Shown here: positions 47,509-61,800 of the stretch, one piece after another | How positions within the stretch are numbered: position 1 is the stretch's first letter | Layout of the letters: every line of letters begins with the position of its first letter | The notes under the pieces: model-generated | The model's input: the letters and a program-made list of their open reading frames with translations, nothing else | Told to the model about the DNA's origin: nothing | Databases searched by the model: none | Made by a program: the position numbers and the translations under genes | From: Lepturacanthus savala | Lineage: Eukaryota; Chordata; Actinopteri; Scombriformes; Trichiuridae | Length of the DNA: 64,000 nt | Direction: 5' to 3' | Assembly (NCBI GenBank): GCA_030544235.1 | Contig: CM060467.1 | Location: forward strand, 7,061,001 to 7,125,000

Positions 47509-47834
47509 CAGGGCCGTTCCTGACCAATGTGGCGCCCTAGGCAAAATAAATAGTTTAGTGTGTTGAATTGAAGGACCGCAGCAGAATTAATCATTCTGGC
47601 TGCCAGAGAGGCAGAAGGATGCAGCCTGGGAGAAATTCAAATAAAAAAAAATATTTCATCATCATTTAAAGACTCATGGCTGTACTGTTTCTTGTTGTAG
47701 TGTATTGTTGTATATTTTTTCCAAAAGTTAATTTAAAAAACAAAACAAAAAAAAATACCCCATTCCCTGGCGCCCCCTGGCATGCTGGCGTCTCTAGCAT
47801 TTGCCTAACCTGCCCTATGGGCGGCACGGCCCTG
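47509..47834. mobile_element. hAT-type MITE with perfect 8-bp target duplication
   Basis: Begins CAGGGCCGTTCC and ends in GGCACGGCCCTG, inverted ends. CTGGCTTG at 47501-47508 is repeated exactly at 47835-47842. Internal sequence mentions GGCGCCCTAGGCAAA on one side and its inverted relative GCCTAACCTGCCC on the other. No transposase. Confidence 0.9.
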
Positions 47835-48359
47835 CTGGCTTGTTTTCTCCATGGTTTATTTGTGTATTCGGGCCGTCGCTCTCCAGCTGGCGCTCAGTGA
47901 ATTCCCAATGAGGATGATTGACATGGGATCTGCTGACGAAGGCGGGCTGTGGAGAGCTGCGTCAAGTTAGACACAAGCACCTGCCAAAGACCGGAAGCAA
48001 TGCAACAATGCCCTTCACAATAATATGCAGAGAATTTAGTTTTTTTCAAGACCGGATAAATAGACGGATAAATACGCCATGCTGGTAATTAGGTTGTTAT
48101 CGATTACATTTTGTCTAAGGAATAATTATAAGATAATAAAAATACAGATTAAAATTAATTCAAATACATGCATAGGGCTAATAAGGATCAACTGTGATTT
48201 TGTCAACTGTGAAATTCTAGATTTTTAAACAACATACAATTTTGATGTCTAAAATATACTCATTCATAAAAACACTAGCAACACTAATCAATACTAACAC
48301 TAATTAATTAATTAATTAATTTTCCAGCATTATTGCTACAAATGTAATGTCATTGCGCC

Positions 48360-48920
48360 ATATTCGAAATTGGACAAGTTTAGGTCCTGTTTAGAACAAT
48401 CCCCAAAAGATTCAAGTATTTATAACTGGTATCAAAAAATCTACATGTGAGGTCAGGAAGTGTCAGGATCAATTTATGTTACTGTTGCAAAGCAAATAGT
48501 CTATAACAAAAAATCAGATTTAATATCTGTTTTACTACAGATAAAAAAAAAATACTTTAAAACTTAAACAAGACCAAATTGACCCAAATCAGTAATAAAT
48601 ACATAGATAATCTAAATGATCTGCAAAGCAAAGTTCAATGATGAATAAATTAGGAGTTCAAAGATTCAAATTACTTTGATTACGTTCATAAAGTCATAGA
48701 AATCACACTCATGAAGAATATTATATTAGATAATATATGTAAGATGTTTAAAGTTAGATTATAAAGGATCCAATTAAATAATCACACATACAGCTCAAAT
48801 CTAAATTAAATAGTTGTTGGTTGCAGCCCTACTACTGATATTATACTAAACTATTCTTATTGTATTGATGTGTCAATATTTGCTCAGTAACAGTAACATC
48901 ATGTTTTACTACAGATAAAA
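48360..48920. repeat. Dispersed repeat, inverted partner of 59390-59800
   Basis: Shares in reverse orientation phrases including GGTTGCAGCC..TACTACT, TTGACCCAAATCAG and ACATGTGAGGT with the block near 59390-59800. Diverged; probably an old DNA transposon family. Confidence 0.6.
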
Positions 48921-49059
48921 ATACTCTATTACTTTATATTACTTTATAAAATACTTCAATACTTTAGTGTAGCTGAGGTTTTCACGAGCAAAGAACCAAC
49001 GTTCTAAAGTTTGCGCGTTTACATTAACTCTTATTTTGAAATGTCATACCGGATGTTGC

Positions 49060-49300
49060 CTAATGAGTTCACCAGGCTTGACAACAGTGGAGGAGAATCA
49101 GCCGGAGGGGGGAACACACGAAGATTATATCAAGTGGAATTGACAAGTCGCCGGACTCAGAACCGGAGGAGGACTCAGTAAGTGTTCTTCTCACTACAGA
49201 AACTTTATATGAAAACAGTGAATGCCGAGTCTTTGTAAGTCTTCTCCTCACTACAGAAACTTTATATTAAAACAGCGAAAGTCTTGTGGCGTAGTTTAAT
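49060..49300 (+). promoter_or_regulatory. Probable cobl 5' end with a 57-bp tandem duplication
   Basis: Locally GC-rich sequence (CCGGAGG repeated) ends in donor-like CTCA/GTAAGT at 49178. A second GTAAGT at 49235 lies in a tandem copy: CACTACAGAAACTTTATAT occurs at about 49192 and 49249. Likely a non-coding first exon of cobl. No TATA box is obvious. Confidence 0.45.
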
Positions 49301-49553
49301 CAGCCTCTTTGTGCTGCAGGTCACACTGGACTGTCATCTGCGCTCTGGCACTTTTTTGGACCAATGTCATATACTTTCTTACTGAAAACATTTACATTTA
49401 TTCGCAGAAGTAAGTTAGAGACACTGTTCCTATTCATGTCATTGTAATGTGCTGCCTCGCAGGTGATGAATTAATGGATATGCACCGAGTTTAAAAGCAA
49501 CAGCGAATTTTGGAGCCTACCATCATCTGAAGTTGGATATCTTAATCACAGCA

Positions 49554-52500
49554 ATGTCCTCCAAGCCGCCCGTAGGGTAAGTCCTTTCATAAGTCATTAA
49601 CACTCAGACTAATTAAACAACTTGAAGCCTATTCCTCTTCTGACTCATTTCAGATCAGTAATAAATTAAGCGCATGACGTTTGTTTCGTGTCTGTATTGT
49701 CTATAATCTAATATCTGACAAGAACATGAGCATTTTTAATTTATAAATTCTTGCCACTGGGTAAAGTAGTAGCACTATTTTATTGCATGATATGATTTAA
49801 GAATATCTTGTTTTTTATGTGAGAAGTAGCAATGTAGTGATGTAAAAAAGTACAATATGTATATTTTAAAATGTAATAGAAGTATACAGTAGCATTATAT
49901 GGAAATACTAATGTAAATTAAAAGTATGTCAGAATTGTACTTGAGTACTGTCCATGAGTAAATGTATTTAGTTACATTCTAACACTGTAATATCCATAGT
50001 GAACTACAGCTTGCTGCTCTTATAGAATATTTGTAATGGTGTGTCATTGATAAGGTTCCTAAATTAAATTTTAAATTAGTTAGATGGGTAAATTTAACCC
50101 CGATATAAACTTTAGGTCATCCCTAATATTTCTGTAATTTACAGAAAGTCTCTATCTCTTATCACGTTTAAATTGTAGCTGTTTGAAATTAACGTGTCAA
50201 AATCTAACGTTTTAGAAAAAACCCTCTGGTGCCTGGTTAATAGCATATCAATAGTTGTAGTAATTTCATTCGAAAGCTTCATGATCTCTTATTTAAAGTG
50301 GTTATGAGTGTTCACACAGCAACACCTGAGCACCAGTCATCCCACCTACCTGTACAGTACATAGTCAACACTGACAACAGAGACTGTTCCAGATCAGCCT
50401 GCTCCCTATTTGCCAACAGCCTGCCACACACACACACACACACACACACACAATACACAGGAGCAGCTCAGAAGCATACAAACAGAGTGTAACAGTGTAT
50501 TTGGTTGCTATGAGCAGGACAGAACGTGAGAAGGCCTTTTGCCGGTGGAGCAGCAACAACTGTGGTGGGTGTCTGTTCTGTCCACAACGTGCTGTTAAAT
50601 CGTGCTGTTCGGGGTGTGGCCGGTAGCCGGGGTTTGTGTCTCTGTCCTTTCATTACAGCAGCAGCTGAATTCCTACGTTGCCGCCTCTGCCACCTGAATA
50701 TAACTGTGACAAACGTCAAAGAGGAAAAAGCAGTGAATAATAAACGTGTTTAGGAGTCAAATCCATTTATCTGCTTCAGTTTTAGGGTCCTTGAATTAGT
50801 ATTGCTGTTTTGCCTTGTCTGTACTATGATAACAAGATAAGATATATTTTAATAATAAGGGACAGTATGGTTGTGCTGTTTTCTTTATTAATAAATTTTA
50901 AATAAATTTGAATGGCAAAATATGCTTGTGAACAATGTCCATACAGCAAACAGGTGCTGGCATTTCAGGAATTTCAAAAATCATGGTGACACATATAAAT
51001 GGAAGTGTTTCTATCCTAAATGCAGTGATATATGCAGGTTTCATTGAAGATGAGTGAAGTTTATGTTATCTTATCTGTTAATATTTCATTTTTCTTGTTG
51101 ATAAAAGGGTATGAGCTTCAGTGTCACCAATGGACATATTTTTGCATGTTTTTGTCATATGTTTAACAATAAATTGAGGGAGCGTTATATTTATCACATC
51201 CAGTTCCCTGACCAGATTTGACGCAGCCATGGCATGATTGTATGTTACGTCTGTGGTAATTATTGCAATAGCTGCATACTAGAGAGACAGGGTTGTTGGT
51301 TTCATCAGTTCTGAACTCACCATTGCAATTACTAGTTAAGGTGATCTCAATCCATGGTGTAGGTGTCTGGTATCAGCAGTGTAACACAGGCGGGTGTTCT
51401 TAAGTGGTAATGAGTAGGATGTGATACTGTAAGAAAGGGTGTTGATGAGGAGAATTAAGTCTGGTATTTTTTATCCTCTGATCCCTCAAGTAAATGACCC
51501 TTTAACCAGAGATAATACAGAGATTTCAGACACTCTGGAGCTTTTTTTTTTTTTGCTAAATTACAAAGTAGACCGTTTTTGCTTTTGGAAGCAAAATGCC
51601 TTTTTTATCCATTCAGTGTGTGGCATCTCTGTCCATATAAATTACTATGACAACTCCTTTTGTGGTTGTGTCTTTTGTCATCACATAGGGAGTAGCTGTT
51701 TTACTACATAGCCAGGTCCTAATAAAAGACAGCTCATAAAACTACAATAAAACAACCACAGAAATATGAGGAAGGGGAAGAGAAATGTTGCGATACCTGG
51801 TCATCCAAATCTGAGCTCTGTGTGTGTGTGTGTGTGTGTGTGTGTCTGTGTGTGTGTGTGTGTGTGTTTGCCTGAAATAAACCTTAGAATCTTCTGTTTT
51901 TTATAAGCCTGTAATTAAGCAAGGACACAAAAGGCAACTTCCTCCCCTCCCAGGCAAGTGCACCGAGATCAAGATTGTCCAAAAATCTGCCTGTTTACTT
52001 CCTTAGCTGATACAAATTTAATGTGGTTTCTAACGAAAAAAAGAGATTTGGCAGGAATCAACCTGCTTCTGATCGGTTTCTTTCTTGGGAAAAGTTAAGT
52101 TGGAGTATCATGTGTGTTTATTATACTGGAGTGGTTTCAGTTCTCTTTCTTAAAGTCTGCATACACAACAGTCTTAATGAGCACGCTGGTGTTTTCCTTT
52201 ACATGTCTGGGCCTGGTATGTTTATATGTGACCGTGATCATCTGTCTCTGTGCTTATTTCTAGTTTCTAGCATCTAGTGAGTTTTTCAACCCAGAGTGTC
52301 CTGATTAATGTGGGTTTGTTATTACTTAGTAATTGCAGTATTTATTCCCACAGAAGCAACAAGTGGCAGAGCAATGAAATAAACTGAGGCAGAATTAAGA
52401 GGCAACAGCTCAAAAGGATTCTAAATTTACAGGATTCCTCGAAAAAAAAGGCTTTGACATGTGCTTTTAATCTTCAAAGTTTCTTCAGGTGCTGATATGG

Positions 52501-55500
52501 GTTTATTGGAACTTTTCTTTTTTTTTTTTTTCACATGTGATGTCAGAAACTTGGTCCCCAGTGATGGATCAACCACCTGCACCTCTCGCTTTGACACATT
52601 TGTTCTCATTTATTCGCTAATTGGTGCCTTTCCTATCTCATGAAGAGCAAAGAATAATAAAATAAATAAGGAATACAACCTCCAGCATCCTGGTTTTTCC
52701 AGCTATCCGCCTCACAATTTATATTATATGATTTTGCTGTCTGCGGCAGCCGTCATCTTCCAAACACACCCACAGGAAGACCGGGTTGGCAGATTTTACA
52801 GATAAATACAGCATGGGATTACAAATAACTGTCAGTTTATCCTCAGCACACACCCAGTCGTAATTATTGGCTACCGAATGTCCTGTTTGTGTGTGCATGC
52901 AAGCCTCTGTGCGCTCATGGTGGGGAGATCAACACCAGGTTGGCTGGCTGCAGTGTAAATGCTTATTAGCCTGAAGGGGTGCCAACTGAATTGAAATGTC
53001 GGTCTTGCCCTCAGTGTAGCATTCGAATGCCATGTGTGTCTGTCAGTCCATAGTCACCTAAAATGCACTCTGAGACGGACGAGTATTGTAAGATAACATT
53101 ATCCCTCAGTGACTTCCCGCTGGGGTCCCAAATGAGGGGAGATTTGGAGACAGATGCAGACATAACCCAACACACCCATCACAAAATCATCTGTAGTCAG
53201 AGGTTTAAGGTTCTTGTGGTCAGCCGCTAGCTCAACACTGCTGACTAAAGGAGTTCCCTCTTTTTTCTCTCTCTTTTACTTGAAGGCTATACTGTATGTA
53301 CTTTTAGCAAAAAGGAAAAAATGTTTTAGTGTATGTGGTCACATCTGGATATCTTGGGTGATGGTTCTTTTTTCAGTATGAGTTATATATAGCTCAAATG
53401 AAAGTTGAGCTAGGCAGGAGAGAGTGTATTTGAGGCTATGCGTTGTTGGCAGCAGCGAAGTGTGTATCTGGTAATATCTGCATCCTTCTCACGGGCCATT
53501 CTGTTTGAAATAGGTAGGGTGTGGTGCTTGTTTTGTAAGGATAGAAGCTTGATCTAAATACACTCTGGCTAAATTTATTAGATCAAAAGCATAAAGTATA
53601 ACCTCTGCTCAATTTATGCATTTTTAAGGGGGTCAGTGAATGGTTGCAATGAAACACAAGACTGATAAAGCCAATGGCAAATATTGTTCCATTTATGTTT
53701 TAGTCCTCTTAACCTACTGAAGAAATTAAATAAAGAAAGACACAAATGAAACTGAGAATAAAATGCTGAAAGCAGCACCCTTATTTTTGAATGAGAACAT
53801 AGAATTTTCACATTATCTGTCATTAACAATTACAGCAACATCTGTTCTTGCTAGTGTTCCAAGTAGGAGTTTATTACGAGACCAGGCACAGTAGGATGTA
53901 ATTAATGGGTTCTGGGATTAGTTCAGGCTCTCTCTAAAGACATGCCACAATACCGATCGAAACTACACCATGTTATCCAACCTGTTTTCCCATAATTTGC
54001 CAACCCCTGTCCCTGGTGAAAGATCGTGTGCCTGTGACGTATCCGCCAGCTTCGGACATCTCAACTGTATCTGTCTATGTTATGCAGCTGCCATGGGCCG
54101 CTCGGGTTTATTTCTGGAAACCTGCTGTCAAATGTTAGTCACTGTGGTATGAGGGTTTGTCAGCGAGGAAGGCAGCCAGCGTGTGTGTCTGCACAGATTG
54201 GACGGACTCCTTTAACACCAACTGACATTGGCATTAGCGGTGGTATTACCAGATAAGGGAGAGGTGGTTGAGTGCACCCTCTCTTTTGCACATTTTGACC
54301 CTTGCTGGTACAGCATCTTGATTACAGAGAACTTCTTTAAGTCTGTAATTTTAGCAACAGGTGCCATTTTTGAGAAACGATCACAAAATCAGGGAGCATA
54401 CACATTTAATTACATTTATTATGGTATTGTAGCCTTTAGGCATCATCTTTTTATTAGATGGGAATCAATTAATTTTTTAAAAAGCTTTCTACTTGTCTAT
54501 TTTTTTAACAAAATTGGTTTTACTAATGAAGATAGATAATAGCAGCTTATCATAGATTCATATTATGTACTTTCCAAATGAATGGATCTTATGCTGCCTG
54601 TAAGCTACATACATCTCCTAAAAAAACAAAAATATTCCCAACATATGGGTTTTTCTACTGGTCTGTTCAGCAGGAGCTCTCCAATGTAATAAGCTGTTTA
54701 GGGAGTAAAGAACACACTAATTATTATTTCCTGCTGTTCTGCCTTACATTCCATCTCTCCTCTGTTTCCTAGTGCTGGACTCCACTCACGTCCCCTTTTA
54801 CAGTTCTATTCCCGCTTTTGTTTTTTCTTGCTCTGGAGTCATATGGGCTTTTGTGCCACCTGAGATTTCCTCATCCCTCCCTCTTATCAACCTTCACCAT
54901 CCCTCCTTCCCTTTTCCACTCTATTCTATTCTAAGCCTGTTTGCTACCCAGGTGCTTTATACATACTGGAGCTGGTGCACAATGAAAATAACAGTTTATA
55001 TCACAGGTCTACCCATGAAAATAAAATAAGTCAATTATATGACTTGACAGTTGATAAATTTATCACCTAAATATTTCCTGAATTGAAGACTGAAAAAATC
55101 TACATCTTTAACTGTGGAGTTATGTATTAATCAGGAAAATTATTAATCAGTCAGTTATTACAGGGTGCATGGAGATGACAGAGAGGAAATAGGCTAGAAA
55201 CAACAGAGTTTTGAAAAAAAGGACTGTAATAACAGAAGTGTTAGTCATATATCAAGGATGATCTGTCAAAAAGGGAAGCTATACATGTTTTTTCCAGCTG
55301 TTAAAAGAGTACAGCTATGGTAAGTTGTCTTCCTACTCCTATTTTTGGAGTATTTTCTTGTCTTGGAACATGTCTAGTGTTTGTGTTACAGCGTGCCTCT
55401 GTGTCACTGGTCAGAAGTGGAGAGAAGTGAATAGGAAAGAGGGTGGGTGGGGTGCTGCTGTACAGTAAGTTGGCTTCTCCGCTTTAAGTAGGTGTGAATC

Positions 55501-58447
55501 GGATACTCTTGGATCACCCAGCACTGACTCAAACTGAGCTCATCACAATACATCCCTGTTAACGCTTCCAAATAACTCTAAGGAGTGTAAGCAACCTAAT
55601 TGATCCCAATGAGTAACAATTCATTTAGCACCTGAGGTATGGTGCTTTTTCTCCCTCGGGTTGTTATGCTACTGTTACTGACTCTGCACTCCTGTGGAAC
55701 AGATTGTGCAGATCTGTAACCTGCTTGTTTTAATGATGCTGGAGAAGTCGTCACTTAATCACCAAGTAAACATTTGCACATAAGATGAGATTTTCTGTGT
55801 GACTCTGGATATATGACTCAACTTTTGGGTTTTGTTTTTTTAGGCCAAACTGCTGTTGGCTATATTTTTGGAGCAGTATTGGTTTCTGGGTATTATGTGA
55901 TGACTTATATTAAAACTATTTATATGGGAAAATTTTGGTTTAAAAAAATCAGCAGGATATGGAACATACCTGTGTAACATGTCATCTTTCCTCCTTCACC
56001 ATGCCTGTCTTCATCTGAAGTATTATATTTTTTGTTAAACTTTTATCCCTGACTTCTAATGTTGATAATGTTTCCCTCGGCTGTAATAAAGGCTATGGTG
56101 GACCACCCCTGTGGTCATACAGACATTATCATTGCGTGAGCTAACACAATGACACTTTCCCTCCGAGCTTTGCAGTATTCCGAGTTTTTCAACCGCATGG
56201 CTGGTAACATGAGCATCAAGGCATATGCTGAATTAAGAGCTTGTGTGCCTAGCAACTGTAAACAAATGCTATACCAGGCTCATGTGTCCAATTCACTTCT
56301 AAAACAGCAACTCTTTCACACTCTTTTATTTCTGTCTATTCCTTTGCTTTCTGTCCCTGTTCCCTTCTGTTTCTCAATCTCTCGGCCCCTCGCCCTTTGT
56401 GTGCATGCTTTCAAAATCCACAGCTGCTACTAGACTGAAGTCTGCACTCTTCCACAGTCAAGTGGTGTAAATATAGGTTGCCATGGGGACACCATGACTC
56501 CCAAGGGGTATGCCGGCTAGTTTAGCGCTGCAGTGTATGTGTGTGTTTGGTGTGAGGGGAGTGGCTGGAGGTCCAGGATGTGGATGCATGTCTATGTCCA
56601 AGGCACAAAAGTGGGTTGAAATTGAAGCGTGCACACAAGTTTTAGCTTCAGCTCTAATGTGCGTGCGTGCCTGCATGCAAGAGGGTGGGTGTGTTCAGCG
56701 GGTGGCACTAAGTACTTCACTGCTGTGTCTCCCATGTGTATTCACAGTATTTAGCGGAAGTCCTTTAAATACATTCTGCTGTTTGAGTTGCTCAGGGTCT
56801 TGACCGATTGACTCGCTTTCCCTGTTTTTGTCCTCAGACACACTCTCCTTTAAAGTCATTGGCAGGAAATCAGGAAATAAAAGATTCCTTTTGCAGAATT
56901 ACTTAAACATGATTCAGACTGAATCACCTGTTGTAGGTAATGCAGGTGCTCTGTAGACATCTAACAGTACTTACACAGTCCAGCATTTACTGTGATTACA
57001 TAGCTGGACATCTGCTTGACTGGGCAGATTAGATCTGAAACTCCAGGCTTAGTTGCTTTCAGAAAAGGTTAGGCAATAATGCATCCTGTGTTTGTATGTG
57101 TGTGTTGTTGGTAGAGTTCCTCAACTTGACAAAGAAAAAAGCCTTAGCCTTACAGTGCAGCGCAGCAGAATTCTTCTCTTTTACCATGTTTATGTTAGAC
57201 GGAAAGTGTAAGTTGTGACATTTTTTACATAAGTGTTGATTCCATAGGAGGGAGAGTTTTTTCTATTGTTTTACAGTATATTCTCAGAATGCAAAAAGTG
57301 TGTCATAGTGAATATAGGGCAGTCAGCACTGTGCTTTTGGACAATTAATCTGCTTCATTCCCAATTGGTTGTCTTCATTAGAGAATAGTAGCTCATTGTT
57401 TCAGTGATCCTATTGTGCCACACTGAAGAGACTCATCTGATGGGATGTCTATGTCTCTGACTGGGGACACGTCTGTCTGTCTTTTTAAGTGACTTAATGA
57501 TTTCCTGAATGTTTGTGACTCTTGGTTTGGGTGGTGCTGAGAGCCCAGTTCAGAATATACTCTAATATATTCCATTATTCTCATCAGACCTTCCAGAGTG
57601 GGAACTTTCTAGCTGTGTTTCCATGGCTGGTAAATACAGTCACAGAGTTACTTCTTTCCCAAAGGGGAAAAAAACATTATGGTTGTCTCCAGTGTGTCTA
57701 AATAACAACAGTAATCTGACTGTGACGTACATGGATTTACTGTATTGGCTTTGTGTTTGCAGTGGCCTGCCCAAACCTGTAATTTAAAGAGCATTTAATG
57801 TTCTATGTAGATAGATTTGAATTTGTGCATTTAATTAACTGCAGATATTTTTTTGTCTTGTATTCACACAGATCTATATCTTTACACAACCACACATGCA
57901 GGTAGATCGAGCCGTGCTCATACATCCAGGTGTGATGTGTCCAAAGCGGCTTGATCAGGAGTAACTGGGTCATGGAGGAGTTTGACTGATGTACACACAC
58001 ACACACTGTAAATGTACCCCCCCACACACACATACACACACACAGGCAGATGCCTGTGAGACTAATCTTTTAAAGAGGCTGGCTCACAGATAGCAAAATA
58101 GGATGACTGGTAGGCTGTGTATAGGCCTACTTCTTACACAATTACAGCGGCTTAGCTTCACTGAGAGCTGAGAGTGATGGTAAGATGATCCGTTTGAGCC
58201 ACTGATATGTTACACTAATTACAGATATTTTGTATTCTATCGCTGACATGAAGCAGCATCAAATATACCCTTGTTTAAATAAATAAGTAAATAATATGCA
58301 CTACAATGTACTTTATTATTTACTGATTGTCTAGTTGGATTCATAAAATAAATTGAAAATGAGTCTAGTGGGTGATTGAATATACACACAACTCGTCTAA
58401 ATATACCTCAAACAAACCTGTTTAAGCTATATTAAAGGTCCCATATG

Positions 58448-58539
<92 letters not shown>

Positions 58540-58544
58540 ATGGG

Positions 58545-58612
<68 letters not shown>

Positions 58613-58810
58613 GTGTGTGTGTGTATAGAAAGTGATATTTTAAGTGCTTTTTGAAGCCTAAAATCATTTTCCCTCTTAAAATAAAAGCTTCCCAATGTAA
58701 TAGAGGATAGTGAAAGAATGAAATATATCCTTGTTAATGTTGTTTAGTCAAGTGAACAGAGCTGAGTGGTTCTGAAAGGTCCATTAGTAACCTACTCTGT
58801 ATGTGTGTGT

Positions 58811-58876
<66 letters not shown>

Positions 58877-61800
58877 TGTGACATAGAGCAAGTGAACCCA
58901 TTTGTAACTCAGTCCCTGTAGCTCAGCACTTACTGCCCCCCTGCGCCGGAGCAGGGTTTCCTGCTTCGCGTTTGCTGCTCCTCCTTTACTCTCTGTTTAC
59001 TCTCGCTCATTCTAACGCTGTGGGAGACGAGGCTTCTCCTAAATGAGTCTTTGTGCATGTGAGAGAGAGTGAGAGGAAGAGCGAGAGAGGGGGGACTGAA
59101 ATGTTAGGGTGAGACCTGGTGAGACAAACAGCAAGCGAGCGGGAGAGCAGTATACTAGCTGACTGTGTTAAACCTGGCCTGGGCCCAGTCCCACAGTTTC
59201 ACAGAGCCCACTTCTGTTTACAATCAAAGACACAGGCTAATCAGAAAAATACAAAACTGTATAAATACTAAATATATAGGTATCTAAGCTATTTCTAAAA
59301 TATGAAGTTTTATTTAACCTGTTAAAATCCAAATCCCCCTGGCCTGGGGGCAGCATTGAGTTTTATGCGTATATCTCATAAGAAAACCTTTTTATCTGTG
59401 GTAAAACACAATGTTAACTGTTACAGCATCAATATATATTGCTAATATCCACATCATTAATACAATATAAATATAGTTTAATACAGTATTAGTAGTATGG
59501 CTGCAACTAACCACTATTTTGGTATTTTATTTAGATTTTATATTCTTGATGTTCTGTAATGATCCTCAGTGTGATTTATATGATTATATGGACAAATAAT
59601 TGATCTTATTTTATGAATCATGGCATTACAATTTAGCTTATTTTTAATTATTTAGATTTTTTCCTGATTTGGGTCAGTTTGGTTGAATTTTTTCAATATT
59701 CTAGTTATATTTGCAGTAACATAAATTGATTCAGACACTTCTGTAGTCACCTCACATGTTGTAGATTTGTTTTATACCAGGCTTAAGTACATAACCTTTG
59801 TGCTTGTTGAGATATTCCAAATTAGTTGTGATTTATAGCACAAAAACTGACAAATAGGCCTGGGGATAAGTGGTTAACATTTTCCTTATTTTCTATTTCT
59901 ATTCTATTTCTTGTGAATACAATTTTAAATGCGAGAGCACCTAGCACTTAGGTCAGAAACAACTGCACTGTCATTACATGGAAAATTGCATCATTATTGC
60001 ATTATGATCAGTGCTGTCAATCCCTAAATTATAGCCTGTCTGCCCCATGATGTATCATTGAAGACCACTTTCTACATTGCGTAATGAGTCATTGACACTA
60101 CTGGTCCCATGGGTGAGGGTTAGTTGATATCCGACTTAGCTGTTAATGGTTAACTTAAGTCAGGTTAGAGTCCGCTGACTGTGTTATGTTTACGTGCATT
60201 CTTCCTACGCTCTTTGCCTTTGCACTGGGCAGGAGGATTGAAGGATACAGGGGTAGACACCACTGGAATACACACATTTTCTCTTGAGAAAACACTGAGA
60301 GTGCTGAATCCTTGGAAATGGATTTATAAACAGAGATATTGAACATTTGAGGAACACTTAATCAACACAAAGACTGTTATTGACGTGAGTGGGATGTTTT
60401 TCTTTTGTTATCTTATACTAATATTTGTGCTGAGAAGACAAAGAGGGAGTGCATGCTGAAATGTGTGATATGGAACAGCTATTTGTCACTGTTAACAGAA
60501 TGAGGTGTTTGATTTCTGTCAAGTCAACTGTCTCCGTCAGGCTAAGTACAGTTTACGTTGACGAGCTGAGGTCAGATATGCTGATAGCAGCATCTTGTCA
60601 CCAGCATGTCATTGACATCCGCCACATTTCTACCCATAGGATTTGTGGTTTGACTGTAGTTTGCCTTCTTATCTGCTTTTCGTGGTTTTCATTGAGCTAA
60701 AGCCAACACACGGAATTATGCATGGTATGCACCTGAATCGACCAAATACCTTGCAAATACAACTACAAAAATATTTGTAGAACAATTTTAAAACTTAAAT
60801 TTTGTTTGATTATTTCACTTTTGCAAAACTCAACTCAATCACATGTGCATTGCATGATGTGCATCTTTTTGAGTTCGGTTCGAGTCCCGACCGGAGCAGT
60901 CCCATAGACTTACGTATCGCAGTAGCATGTATCCTGCTACAGTGTAAAATTCTATCATGGCACACCTCCTCATGTTGCTTCCTAGTGCTTTAGTTACAAT
61001 TTGAGGCTCTGTTGTCCCCTTTCTTCCTCCACCGATCATGCAGCCAATGCAATGAATGTGTGCTATTTGCTTGAATTACTAAGGGGATCCTATTAATTTC
61101 ATGTTGTATCTCGTTTTCATTAATTTTTTTTTCCCAATTGTTTTTCCCTGATTCCCTGTGATTATATTGTCATGTGTGTTTTTGTTGTGATTTTGGAGCT
61201 ATTCCACAAACCCCAGGAGAGTAAATAATCAAATTAATCAATTAAATAACGTAATTCGTGACAAAGATTGTCAGAAAAATATTGTCTAAACTTCTAATGG
61301 TGGAACTTAGTTGTTTTCATCAGGTTGTCATGCTGTGTACCTAAATCGCAAGAAAACGAATGACCAAAATGATCTATATGATTACATTATTTTGCAGGTG
61401 TTTGGCCAATGTATCTGTAGTGTGTTGATTGACTGTTGATATATGCATTGCAAATTTGATACAGCATGTATAAATCAATTTATTTGAATTATGATCCAGC
61501 AAAAGGCACTCATTACAATTTAGGGTATGATAATACAGACCTAACAAGTTAATAATATTCTCCTTTATGTATATTTGCCACTATACCCACTCAGGAGGAG
61601 AATGAAGTCACGTGCTCCACCTCCGCCACAGGCCCCTCAACCTGCCCCACGCCACATCTTTAGAAACACTGTACCTGACGGGGGAGGGACGTCAGGCATG
61701 GATGCCAAAGAGAACATGCTGAGGCCCAATGTGGATATACACCTTACCCTACCACAGGGATTCCAGACTTATGTAACTGAGGATGGCAGGTGAGGACATA

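Larger units (their letters stand above)
44303..49553. other. Intergenic region between R5 and cobl (divergent 5' ends)
   Basis: About 5.2 kb. It contains a SINE-like repeat (44874-45185), two related direct copies of non-coding sequence (about 44700-45530 and 46410-47490), a hAT MITE (47509-47834), a dispersed repeat (about 48360-48920) and the probable cobl 5'UTR exons after 49050. No further coding gene is visible. Confidence 0.65.
49577..61594 (+). other. cobl first intron (12 kb)
   Basis: Donor GTAAGT and acceptor CACTCAG. It holds (CA)n at 50425-50452, (GT)n at 51819-51868, the TA/CA compound repeat at 58447-58625, (TG)n at 58801-58871, a GC-richer block at about 58915-59190 and a dispersed repeat at 59390-59800. 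Near 60877 GGTTCGAGTCCCGACC resembles a tRNA B-box, perhaps a SINE relic. The many short open frames have no recognisable domains. Large first introns often hold enhancers, but none can be named here. Confidence 0.7.

Noticed and set aside
60870..60900. GGTTCGAGTCCCGACC as a tRNA gene
   Set aside because: Only a B-box-like stretch; no cloverleaf arms or A-box at the right distance.
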